From Mastigamoeba balamuthi (Eukaryota > Evosea > Mastigamoebida > Mastigamoebidae): a stretch of DNA of 64,000 nucleotides. A program made the position numbers and the translations under genes. Every line of letters begins with the position of its first letter. Position 1 is the first letter of the stretch. The DNA lies in the NCBI GenBank assembly GCA_902651635.1, contig CACRSC010000049.1:75624-139623 (forward strand), given 5' to 3'. The notes under the pieces were generated by a model. That model searched no databases and was not told where the DNA came from. It was given only the letters and a program-made list of their open reading frames with translations. Below are positions 45,036 to 56,206 of the stretch, piece after piece.

Positions 45036-46719
45036 TCAGCTGCTCTGCTCGTTGTTGCGCGCCGTGACCGGTGAATTGACCAGCGACGCGGCCAGCGACG
45101 ACTCGATGAACGTGCCCGCGCGCAGGGTGCTCTCTGCGGGCCTGGGCTTGTGGTGCTTGACCCTCGAGTGGCTCGAGTGCGTCGCGCTCCTCGCCCTGAC
45201 CATCCCGCTGGGCGTCGACGCCGCCGACGACGTCGCGCTGTCAGCCGTGGACACGGCGGCGCCGTCCGCGCCCTTGATGGTGATCGCTATCTCGCCCGGG
45301 CCGGGCGAGACCGATCGTCGCTTGGACTGCTTCTCAGACGCCGTGTCGCTGAACGAGCAGCGCCTCTCCGACTGCGTCGCGACGTTCTCGAGCACCGCCG
45401 AGAGGCGCGAGCCCGCCAGCGTGGGCGCTTGTATGGAGATGGTGAGGCGGCCGGTGGGCCTGACGCCCGAGGCGATGGGGGCGTCGAGCGGCTGCATCGC
45501 GGCCTCCTCGGGGTGCAGGTCGATGTCGAGGCCGTGGCCCACGGCCTTCTCGCGCTCGCGGGCGCGCAGCATGAGCAGCGCGTGGATGAACTGCACGGCC
45601 TTCTGCGACATGACGAGGCCCTCCATGGGGTCCGCCGAGCGCGGCTCGTAGAGGTTCGGCGCCACGACGATCGCGAGGTTCTGCGCCGTCATCTTGTTGA
45701 CCCTGCGGTTCTCCGCGACCAGCAGCAGCAGCTCGAGCAGCCAGTCGAGCAGCGTGCGATTGGGCTCGTGCAGCTTCGACACGGCGATGGCGCACTCCTC
45801 GCCCGACACGAGGAAGATGCGCTCGGGCTCCATATCGTTGAGCAGCGGCGTCGGCAGCTCGCGGAACCAGATCTTCAGCAGCGTCGCGATCGCGTTGACG
45901 TCCTGCGGGAGCCCCTCGCTGCTGAGGTCGCCCGCGTTGATGCGGGCCTTAGCGGCCTTGAGCTCGTTCTGCTCGCTGGCCAGCCTGAACACGCCCTCCT
46001 GCTCGAGCCCTCCCCTCTCGAGGAACACCTCCTTGAGCCTCTGCAGCACCACGGGGATCCTCCTCCCATCTGCGACGCCAAAGAGTTGAGCGCACGAGGG
46101 GGGAAGACAGAGGTGGAGGTGTACGCACGGTCGTCTGTGCACTGCTCCAGAGACGAGGGGTCGACGCCGAAGACGCCGGCCTCGCACCGGATTTTGACGA
46201 CGACAACTCGATTGCCCAGGCCCTCGATCCCGACCGCCACGCGGTAGTTGACGTTGATCTTCGAGTGCACGTTGAGCTTCACCTTGATCGTCTTGGTCGA
46301 CCCCTGCCGCCAAGCCGGGTGGGCGGTGTTCAGATCCGTGCGACCCGTTCCCAAGCGACGGGAAAAGAACCGCCCGTCTTTCCCCCCGCACCACCCGGAA
46401 AAAAGCGAAAAAGAGCTTCAGCGGGTGGGTGGAAGAGGGAGAAAAAAGCCAGCGAGGGGGCGAGATGCGGCTCACGGGCTTGATCGTGCCCGACGAAGGG
46501 CTGAAGGAGAGCTGGAACTCGCGCTCGAAGCACTGCACGAACGCGAAGTGCACCGCGAAGTCCCTGTTGTTCGTTATGTCGAGCGTGTCCGAGAGGTTCT
46601 TGTCCAGCGGGATGACCTCGGAGCCCATATCAAAGTCCAGCAGTTCCTTCCCGAGCTGCACGCCGCGGCGCGAGGCGTCAGGTCAGCGCCCCGTCGGCCT
46701 CCCCCGCGGCGAGTGACAT
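45036..46719 (-). CDS. RhoGAP domain protein
   Basis: Four exons (46719-46690, 46655-46476, 46303-46129, 46069-45036) give 472 residues. The first 120 residues look like an all-beta domain (FVQCFEREFQLSFSPSSGTI, KVKLNVHSKINVNYRVAVGI), perhaps MSP/arrestin-like. The RhoGAP domain follows at about 130-320: IPVVLQRL, then EGVFRLAS holding the arginine finger, KIWFRELPTPLL, and NKMTAQNLAIVVAPNLY. It should switch off Rho, Rac or Cdc42 by speeding GTP hydrolysis, opposing DOCK-type activators. The tail is Ser/Thr-rich and basic. The first intron would be only 34 bases with a GC donor, so the first ten residues are uncertain; the other joins are firm. Confidence 0.85.
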
Positions 46720-47760
46720 GTGTGCAGTGTCAAGTGAACGGATTGTGCACCTTAACTCCGTTGTCGTCCGACGGGGAGTCTGCGGGCGACAGAGGCACAC
46801 AGAGGCGGTAGCAGTCAGCGGGGCGCGCGGCGGTGGGGGCGGAGCGCACCAGTGGTCATGGGGAGAGACTTTTGGGGCGCCATCGTGAGGGGCCTGCTGT
46901 GGGGCTTCTTGAACCTGGCCCACATTTCGGATTCTCGGAGCCCGAAAAGACACACGCGATTCCAGAGGCGCCTGTGGAGGGGAAGGGGAATCGCGTACGA
47001 GACGAGGGGGCAGACGGTCTGCGCACCCCAACCCGCGCGGAGTACACAGCGTAAAAGAAACACCGAAAGTAGATAAGATACCGTTGAAAAATCAACAGGA
47101 CATAATTATCCTGACTGCACCTGTTCTATTTCACCCAACGGGCACTGCGCATCTTGAATCGCATCACCGCGGGCGCCTCAAAAAAGAGAGCTGGCAGCGA
47201 GACACTCTCTAAATGAAATTCGCACTGAACATATCAAAATTTCGGAACCACTTTAGCGAAGGAAAAATGCATCCCCGATATTTGAAAAGAACGGTGGGGG
47301 TTCCCGAGAAGACATAGCAGCTGTCCCGAGGCAGTCTGCATAGGCCTGTGATAATTGGTAATTCCGATGCGTATCTTGAACCTAATCACATTCTCTGACT
47401 AAGACTAAGGCCTTCTCAAGGCAATCAAGAGAAAAAACGCATTGCATCAACAGGAAACAGATCCGCACGTAGAACCTGGCACCCTCTCTGGATAACGAAC
47501 AAGCGTTGGTCATACATTTCGGCTCAGAGAAAAGCCTGTATGTTGCATCTCTTCCATCCTTCATATTGATTCTGAATCCTGATTGAGATAACTTTCAACA
47601 GAAGCATGCCAGTCATTGCTGCCACTTGGCGGAACTGCTGTTTTCACTCGCCATCCTTCGGAGACCCAGCACCGACCCACGAACACGTTCCGCGGAGATT
47701 CACGCACCCCAAGAGAATCTTCGGGGGTGTTTCTATTAATAGCCACACATACATCCGAAG
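46720..47760. other. Intergenic region upstream of SPAG17 and RhoGAP
   Basis: A divergent promoter region of about 1 kb between RhoGAP (-) and SPAG17 (+). It is AT-richer than the genes. I see no gene, tRNA or obvious repeat. Confidence 0.6.
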
Positions 47761-50700
47761 ATGGCCGAGCTACAGCCCAGCGACTCGGCCCTCCAGCTCG
47801 AGGCCCTCGCGACCATGCCGCCCAAGGAGTACGAGCCCATGCTGTTCATCGTCGAGGCCACGCGCGAGTTCTGCACCGCCGGCGGCCGCGAGGCGCTGCT
47901 CGACGCCGCCGCCTCGGGGACCAAGCGCCGCTTCAGCCTCGTGACGCCCGAGTCCCTCCTCAACTACGCCGCCTCCTACGTCTCCGACGCTGCCGGCGCC
48001 GACGACCTCGAGAGCGCCGCGCCCCCGGCCCCGGCCTTCTCGGTGCCCCCGGCCCTGGCGCCCCCGCAGCTGCCGGCCGAGCTGGCGGCGCTCCACGCGC
48101 GGCTGACGGAGCAGCAGCAGCAGCAGACGGCGCCCGCGCAGGGGCAGGCAGCCGCCATGTCCAGCGTCTCGCCGGCGGTAGCCGCGCTGCTGGGCCAGCA
48201 GTCGATGCAGCAGGGCGGGCCGCTGGTCGGCGACGACGGGTGCCCCGTGCCGCCCCCGGACTCGCCCGCGGCGCAGATCGGTGCGCGCGAAATGGGCACA
48301 ATTGATGCGGGCTGCGGGGTTCGAACCGCGGACCCCGGCTGATTTCCGCGAATTCCTTTTTCCCTCCCCAAAAGCGGCTGCGGTCAGGTCGACCCCCCCG
48401 GAGCTGTGGGCGAAGATGCTGGCGGCCAAGATCGACGCGGACCGCGTGACGTGGGCCGTCGCCAGGCACCAGGCGTGGGAGGAGGAGCAGCGCCTCGAGG
48501 CCATCGCACGCCAGAACGCGCGCAAGAAGAAGCCCGCGCCCGCCAAGAAGCCCCTGACGGCCACGGCGACGGCGACGAGCCTCAGCGTCTCCGTGGCGCC
48601 CGACGGCACCGGCGACGGCGCGTCCGACGCAGGCGCCCCTGCGGGGGCCGCGCAGGCCGGGGCTGCCGGCCAGCAGGGCGGCCAGGGCGGCGCGGAGAAG
48701 CGCGCTGCAGCAGGGGGGACGCAGGCGTCGCAGGGGCCCGGGGCCGCGGCAGCGATGGCACAGAAGGGGGCCGGGGCGAAGAAGGGGAAGAAGCCCGTCG
48801 ACGTCGCCGACGACGCGCCCGCGGACGGCCCCGACATGTACTACCTGCTCAGCGGGTTCCCCTGCACGGCGGCCAGCGTGCCCGTCCTCAAGGAGTGCGG
48901 CGTCCCGCTGTCGTCGGTCGTGACCGTCTCCATCTCGCCCGAGATCAAGCGGGCGGCCGCGGAGCTGCTGCTGGGCCGCGGGGGCACGCGCGGCAAGCCG
49001 GGGACGAGCATGAACATCAAGGCGCGCAAGACGATGGCCAAGGCGCGCGGCGGGGCGCCCGCGGCGACGCCGATGCCCGAGGAGCGCCCGACGACCGAGT
49101 CGCAGGCGGTCCACGTCGAGCAGTCGACCATCGGGACGATGGGCGCGGACAAGGCGGCCGCCGACGCGCTGTCGTTCAGCCCCTTCTGCATGGAGCTGCG
49201 CGCGATGAACGACGCGCACCTGCTGTGGCTCGAGGTCCGCGAGGGCGACCCGGCCGACGGCAACGCGACGCTGCAGCGCATCGCCAACAAGCTCTACGAG
49301 GTCAGCTCGCTGCGCAAGCGGTACTCCGAGTGGCTCAAGACCTGCAACGTCGTCTCGCTGCACACGCCGCCGCAGCAGTCCGGCGCCACGCAGGACGAGA
49401 GCAACCAGCGCTACGCGAGGTCCGCCGCGCGGATACCCGAGCAGGCCGCCGGTCCTCTTGTGGTCCTCGACGGCATCCTCGAGCAGGCGACGGGCTCCCC
49501 GAGCGCCGCAGACGCAGAGCCCGACGACGACACCGAGGCCGCGTTGACGCGGTTCCTCGACCGCAGCCTCCAGCACCTCGCCGGCGAGCGGCCCTCGACC
49601 TCGGTCGACGAGGACCAGAAGCCTCCGGAGCCGTGCGGCAACGCCCATGGCCTCCCCGGGGCGCATCCGAGAGCTAACACGGGGCCCTCTTCTGCAGCAT
49701 CCTGCTCAACCACGCGGATGTACTCGGGCAGTGCCTCGTCGGGTCCCTTCCGAAGGTCGGGCAGCGCCTCAGAGCCATCGAGCAGCAGCACCTCTCGGTA
49801 CTCCCCCGCCCTCAGTGGTAGCAAGAACCCCTTGCGCTCACGGCGCGAGCAGTTCCGGAAGATACCGGGGAAGGACAGGCACATGATGCCAGAGGTGCCT
49901 GAGATGGACCCGCTCGAGCGCGAGACCGAGAGGTGTGAGCTCGTGGACTTCATGCACGACCTGCTGCCCGACCCCCTGAGCGCGTCAGAGCTCGACAGGA
50001 TCCTGACGCTGCTGTCGTTCGAGGACATGATGGCCGAGATGGACCAGTCGGGCCAGTGGCCCTTTGACGACCGCGTGTTCATCGAGCGCATCAGCGCCAA
50101 GCTGTTCCCGCGGGTCTTCGCAGACGCGATGGTCAGCAGGCCCGTGCAGTACACGCGCTACGACCCCGAGACGGACAGCGTGCTGGTGTGCCTCGACACC
50201 GGGGCGTCTGACCACAGAGAGAAGACCTCCACGTGGCAGTCGCAGATCTCGGCCAAGACGAGCTTCAAGCAGTGGCTCGACACGCAGGCCCCGGGCACCT
50301 GCGTCGCCCCCAACGACCCGTTGCTGCCCAACTCGGCGATGGCCTCGGTGCCGCTGCTGGTCCCCAAGCCCGACGCCACGCAGTCCATCCTCTCCATGGC
50401 CCCGCAGGCCTCGCAGGCCCCGCAGGCCGCCCCGTCGGCACAGGCGCAGGCGCAAGCGCAGCAGGCGCAGGGAGCCCAGGCGCAGGGCCAGGCGCAGGCA
50501 GCGCCAGCGGCAGAGCAGACTCGCGCGCAGATCTACGACATCGAGGAGCAGAAGTGAGAGCGTTCTCTCTTGTGTGGTCCCCGCGCTGACTGTCGGCGAC
50601 CCCGCACTCAGGGCGAAGATCGTCAGGAAGTCGTCGGACCTCTTCCCTCCGGACGGGTGCATCATCAGGTCCAACACCATCGTGACGCACAGCCACTCTT

Positions 50701-53374
50701 GTGAGTCTCCCGCAGCCCTGAAGCGCCGCCTGTAGCCACTGACACACCGCGGGGGTTGCGCTGCGCAGCGACCAACGTAACGGTGCTGTTCCCCGAGGGG
50801 GAGCTCGTCGCCCTGAGCACGTCGCAGCCCGACAAGAAGGCCCTGGCGCGGACAGGGACGGCCGGGGCCCCGCCGGTGATCGTCACGGCATCGGGCCAGT
50901 TCGTCGACGGCAGCCGCTTCGCGATACGCAACGACCCGCTGTCGATGGAGACGACGACGACGACGCTGTCGTACACGCAGCCCAGCGGCCTCATCGTCAT
51001 CCTGAACCTCGACGGCCGCGTGGACCTCATCCCGCCGCGCGCCAACCGCCCCGTCTGCTGCGGGGCGTGCGCGACCGAGGACTCCTGGCAGCCCGGAGTG
51101 CTCTTCCCGCCGGCGCACCCGCCGGGCGACCTGCACGGCGACGTCGAGGTCTCGCGCAGCGTCATGATCGACAGCAACGGCTCCATCTCCGTCGCCAGGC
51201 ACTTCGCCAGCGGCTCCGTCGCGGTGCTCTACTCCAACGGCGACGTCGAGACGTTCGACGTGCGCACGCGGACGACGCGCACCGTCAGCGACTCGGGGCA
51301 GCGCGTCAGCGTGAACCGCTCGTTCTCCAACACGACCAGCTCGATGGCGTCGCTGCTGCCGATGCTGCAGGCGGCGACGGGCGGCAACGAGGTGACGAAC
51401 CTGCCGGTGGGCATCGCGCGCGTAACGGACCCCGAGACGCGCCAGGTCGTCACGACGCGCGAGGACATGACGATGACGGTCAGGTCGCCGACGGGAGAGT
51501 CGTACTCGCGGTTCGCCGACGGCACGCTGCTGCGCAACCTGGCCGACGGCACGGCGCAGGTCTGCTCGCCGGGCAGCGTCGACGTGCGCGTCTCGCGCAA
51601 CGGCGAGTCGGTGGAGATCCACTTTGGCGACGGAACCATCGCGAGGTGCGTCCTGCGCGACGGTGGCAGCGGCGCGGGCGCGTCGCTGCACCTCAACAAG
51701 GCCGGGAGCTTCTCGGTGTCGGCCGACAGCCGGCAGGCGACGCTGCAGCCCGCGCGCATCGAGGTGGACCCCGACCACCTGCCGCCCATCGAGGTGGGCA
51801 TCTACCGCATCGACCTGCAGACGGGCACGCTCTCGACGCCTGACTACGAGCACCGCTCGTACACGGTCACCGCCGACGGCGCCGTGCACGGCCAGGGCGA
51901 CTCGGCCTCGGGCCAGGAGCTCCCGGTCTCGCTCACGCACCCGCCGAGGCTGTTCCGCATCTTCGAGGACGGCTCGGCGTTCGAGTACCTGCCGCAGTCG
52001 GCGACCGAGCGCTTCCTGGCCCGCGCGCACGCGGCCAAGGACGCGTACGTCATCGAGCAGCCCGCGGACACGGGCAGCAGCGGCTCCACGTCGGCGGCGA
52101 ACATCGCGTGCTGGACGCACCGCGACCTGCCGCGGGCGTTCGGCGACGACGCAGAGGACGGCCTGGCGCCCAACATCGTCGCCGTGGCTGACCCCTGCGC
52201 TCTCGAGGCCGCGCTGTTCCCGCACAGCGAGGCGAGGCCGACGCCCGTCGTGGCCGTCGTCCGCGAGATCGTGCGGCACCGCCGCCTGCCCGAGGACCAG
52301 ATGGCCCGCGTGCTCGACGCCCTCGACGAGTTCGACAAGCGCCAGACGCGCACGGAGCCCACGAGCCTCGAGTCGCCGCGCCCCAACGACCCGCGGACGC
52401 CGCAGGAGCGCTACGCGCAGGCTGCGCTGCTCAAGCGCCTCGAGGAGATGCTGCGCAGCGAGGCGGCGGCGGCGGCGGCCATCGCTGCGTCCAAGAGCCT
52501 GACGGTCGACTCGCTCGACTCGCACCAGCGCGGGGCCCCGCCGTCGAGGTCGCAGCTGCGCTCGCGCGGCGTGACGCCCGGCGCGGTGGCCCGCACGGAC
52601 GCAGCGGCGGCAGCGGCCAACGCGGCGGGGCCCGGGGCGACGTCGTCGGCTCCGCTGTCGCAGGCCGCGCCGATGCCGCCCGTGGGCCCGCTCGACGACG
52701 AGGACCTGGCGTCGTCCGAGAGGGGGTCGTCCAAGGCGAGCGAGGCCCTCAAGCAGCTCCAGCAGCAGCCGCTCAACTACTTCAACACCGAGCAGGCCGT
52801 CAACTTCCTCAAGTCGCAGACCTCGGCCCCGCGCGTGTCGTCGGCCAAGCGCCAGCGCCTCCAGAAGCGCCGCGCCGAGTCGCAGGCCGTGTCGCAGTCG
52901 CAGCAGTCGCTGGTGCAGCAGCAGCAGTCCAGGCAGGTCGCCCCGGAGCGTGCGTCGGGGCTCATCGTCGCCCCGGCCGCGCTGCCGTTCGGGACGGTGC
53001 TGCAGACGCCCGGAGCTGTGTACACGATGCCCATCTCGGTCACCAACTCGTCGACAGAGGCCATGCGGTTCGGCGTGCGCCAGCCCAAGGACACGGCGGC
53101 GTGGCACGTCGTGTACACGCATGGGGCTGTGGCGCCGGGCATGACGGTGCGCGCGGTCGTGGAGCTGCGCGCCGGCAGCGCAGCGCCGGGCAAGCTGAGC
53201 GACGAGGTCACTGTGCTGATCGGGACAGCGGGGGAGACCGCCAAGGTCGCACTCAACGCCACCGTTGTCACGCAGGAGGAGGCCTCGAAGACCATGCCTG
53301 CCGACCGCGTCCAGCAGATGCTGCGCCGCGCCAAGGCCGCGTCGTCGGGCCAGCAGACGCTGCCTCCGCTGTGA
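47761..53374 (+). CDS. SPAG17: SPAG17/PF6 homologue, ciliary central-apparatus protein
   Basis: Four exons (47761-48280, 48375-50553, 50612-50700, 50769-53374) give 1797 residues. Early on, DMYYLLSGFPC followed by VPVLKECGVPL matches the SPAG17 N-terminal pattern. The C-terminal third contains the repeated short beta units of the family, with Asp-Gly or Asn-Gly turns: FPEGELVALS, LNLDGRVDLI, LYSNGDVETF, FADGTLLRNL, FGDGTIARC and RIFEDGSAFEYL. It ends in an ASH/MSP-like domain (LPFGTVLQTPGAVYTMPI, FGVRQPKD, APGMTVRAVV). SPAG17/PF6 is the scaffold of the C1a projection of the 9+2 axoneme. Low-complexity Ala/Gln linkers explain the rest. The first intron acceptor is AAAAG rather than CAG. Confidence 0.85.
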
Positions 53375-56206
53375 GTTGGGCCCCCATGGAGCCGGGAATG
53401 TAATACAAGGCTGTCTGTGCCGCACGTCGGTACAACTCGTTTCGCATCGCGCCTAAGTTTGCAGGGTCTTACGTGATGAGATGTACCGGGATATAGAGAC
53501 TCGCCAAGCATGAGTGAAGTCATGTGGTGTTCTGGTTGCAAATTCACGTTGGTCTGTTCATGGGCATGACTGCTACATGATGTGGTAGGTGGCAGTGCAT
53601 GAGAGCAAGTGGGGATTCTTCGTAGATCTTCCTGAGCCACATGAAGCACAATCAGGAACTCATCAGACCAGCAACACTGGTGACATCCCAGTGACAGTCA
53701 TTCGGTTCATTCAGTTCAATAACTCCGCCATGGCCGAATTCCTCACACCCTCAGTTGGCACGGCCTTAATGGGCAGTTGTGTCAGAATGATAACTGGCAG
53801 CTTCATTGCAACTATGACACTGTACTTCATCAGTGTCATGCCATTGATGCCTGTTACAATGTGCAGCACCTCCATGTTGAGCAGCAGCATCTTCGTGCCA
53901 AAAAGAAGTTCACATGACCTTGTCACAAACTTTAACTCAAGCCCAGGAAGCACTGGTCATACACATATTTCCCCTGCAGATGATCTCACCTGGCTGGCCA
54001 ATACCAGCTTCACGATCCTGTCACAACCCCTGCCTGCTGCATACTGAATGCTTCTGACACCCCCAGTGCCAGCAGGTGACTTGCTGCATGTCCACAGTGG
54101 CCTGGCAGCACTATGCCCACTCACCTCAGATATAGCTGATTGATTTGTGATGATGTGCTTCACAATAAATTGACTAAGAAGAGAGCAGCCCTTCTGATAA
54201 GAGGAATCCTCCTGCCAGAGAAGGAAATTTGCAGTGGAAAACACGTCCTGGACTTTCACTTTGCTTTGCAGCATTTTTGCAGAGCTGTCAGCTCTGCTGT
54301 GTCCTTTCGCAGCACTGTTTGCATGGTTGTACCATGCACTTTGTTAAACTGCGAAGGCTTGCAGGGTACTGCAGCAGAGGACAGCTTTGCAGGACAAACT
54401 GGTGCTTTTGCTGCGACCTGCAAAATGACCTGTGCCGTTTGGCAGCACAGCAATGAGAAACGGGAAGGAAACACTCGGGAACATCTCACCTTTGCAGAGG
54501 ACTGCAAGACCTCGCAGGGCTCTGCAAATGGTGGTGCCATAGACAAGGACCCCCATGCTGCAAAGCTGCAAAACTGTTGCAAATTTTCGCATGGTTCACT
54601 GGGTAAAAGTCGCCAATGCTTTGCCAGGGAAATCGTTGGGTGTAGAATTCTGGCGAAAGATGCTGGGCCTGAGATTCACGTGCCTTGTCAAACACACAGA
54701 CTCGGGATCGCAAATAGTGATGCTCTATCTCATTCACATCTACCTTGGGAGCACTGATTCCATTCACACTCGTGCCAGTCGACCTACTGACTATTGTGAG
54801 GGTGTGACTGAACGAAGGGAAAGAGAGCTCTGTTATGATATCTGGTAGTGGTTACGTTGAGGTGAGAATTGGGGTGAGAAGATCACTACACTATGCTGCA
54901 ATGGCTGTAGTGCTACCCAACTGGCGACCAGGAGTTTTGGCATCTGGAGGGTATCGCCCAACACGTACTTCATGACTACACACTGGAAATGTGGCTCCTC
55001 GTCCTGACAGAGGGCCAGAATAAGTACAACAGCCTCTGGATTGTCATCAAGCACACGTTTGCCCATGTCACGGCATTCTGCATGCTGTCGACACCGTGGC
55101 ACTTCATTCACGACCTGCACAGTGACATGTTCGAGGTCGTCAGCAGCCTCCTCAAGAGGCCCCTGCACAGTCATGTGGCCCGCCTCTCTCTTCTGAGGGG
55201 AATCAGGCAAGGAGAGGGAAGGCGGGGGGGGGAGGGGAAGCAGGCAAGCCACACCTAATTGAATACTGAATGAGTTTTGTTCCCATTTGCCTCTGATTTG
55301 CATGCATTTGTTCAAGTCCTGTCATCACCATTGGCTCACTTCTACATCAAGGAGGATGGCTTGGATCAATCCGCTTGGTGAGTCAGAGATAGCCATTATT
55401 CAAGGCATCGCACTTGCACAACACAGCCAGACAGACAAAGAATTCACAGTATTACCAGAGATGGCCCGTGAGTTGAGTTTATAGTCAGAATTACTCTTTT
55501 CAGGTATAGTCTAGTACAATCTCCTTGAAACAGCCCTGGTGATGCATGATGGGGTGTAGTCCCAGAAATCCGAATGACCAGCAATCAGAAGGCATCACCG
55601 AAGAGCCCCCTGCCAGGCCACCACGTACCAAATGGCACCGCAGACCTTGAGGTGACGCACAATGGCTGGTAACCATCGAGCTGAAGCCGCAGCCCTCCTA
55701 ACAGCAACACGTTGTGGTGGCTGTGGTTCAGGCGAGCCCTCACTGGCAGGTACACACTCGGGTTGTCTTGGTCCTTGAACTTCTTGCCCTCGTCGGACGC
55801 GCCGCCATGCAGATCGTGTAGTCAGTGAGGTCGTCCTTAAGACCGCCAATGTCACCGTTATTCTCATCGCCACACGACTGCAGGACCTTCTGCAGAGTCT
55901 CTTTGATGATCGCCAGTAGAGTGTGACCGTGTCCTCGGGTACCTTGAGCACCAGCAGCGCCAAGAACGTGGGCGGCCGCCCCACGGAGGTCTCTCCCACA
56001 GGCGACATCACCACAGGCAATCTTCCTCATCGCGGTGGATTTGCCCGGATAAAACAGTTTGGTGAGCCAGAGATGACCAGTCAGCGAGGCATCGCTGACT
56101 TGCACAACACAGTTCAACTCAAAGAATACGTTGAACAGAGGAAAAGGGAAGAGCCGTTCGATCAACAGTTATCCAATTCATCATTTCTCCAAGCTCCAGG
56201 TTCACT
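53375..56206. other. Intergenic region with repeat fragments
   Basis: No supported gene over 2.8 kb. It contains a second word-enriched island (about 54240-54620, words TTTGCAG/CTGCAAA). Around 55920-55960 a short stretch resembles the dispersed repeat found near 59215 and 62742. Frames here are short and mutually inconsistent. Confidence 0.6.
54240..54620. repeat. Word-enriched island (CTGCAAA / TTTGCAG)
   Basis: About 380 bases are dense in TTTGCAG, GCAAA, CTGCA and GCTCTGC words in both orientations, at irregular spacing. The style matches the GCGCTA island near 2840-3176, with a different word. Confidence 0.5.

Noticed and set aside
48281-48345. A tRNA-like piece (GGTTCGAACC) in the first SPAG17 intron
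   Set aside because: Only a T-arm-like palindrome is present; no acceptor stem or anticodon arm can be drawn.
49985-53425. A 1146-codon open frame antisense to SPAG17
   Set aside because: It is Arg/Gly/Ala/Val-rich with no domain, and overlaps a well-supported gene on the other strand. High GC at third positions removes stops from the opposite strand, which explains the length.
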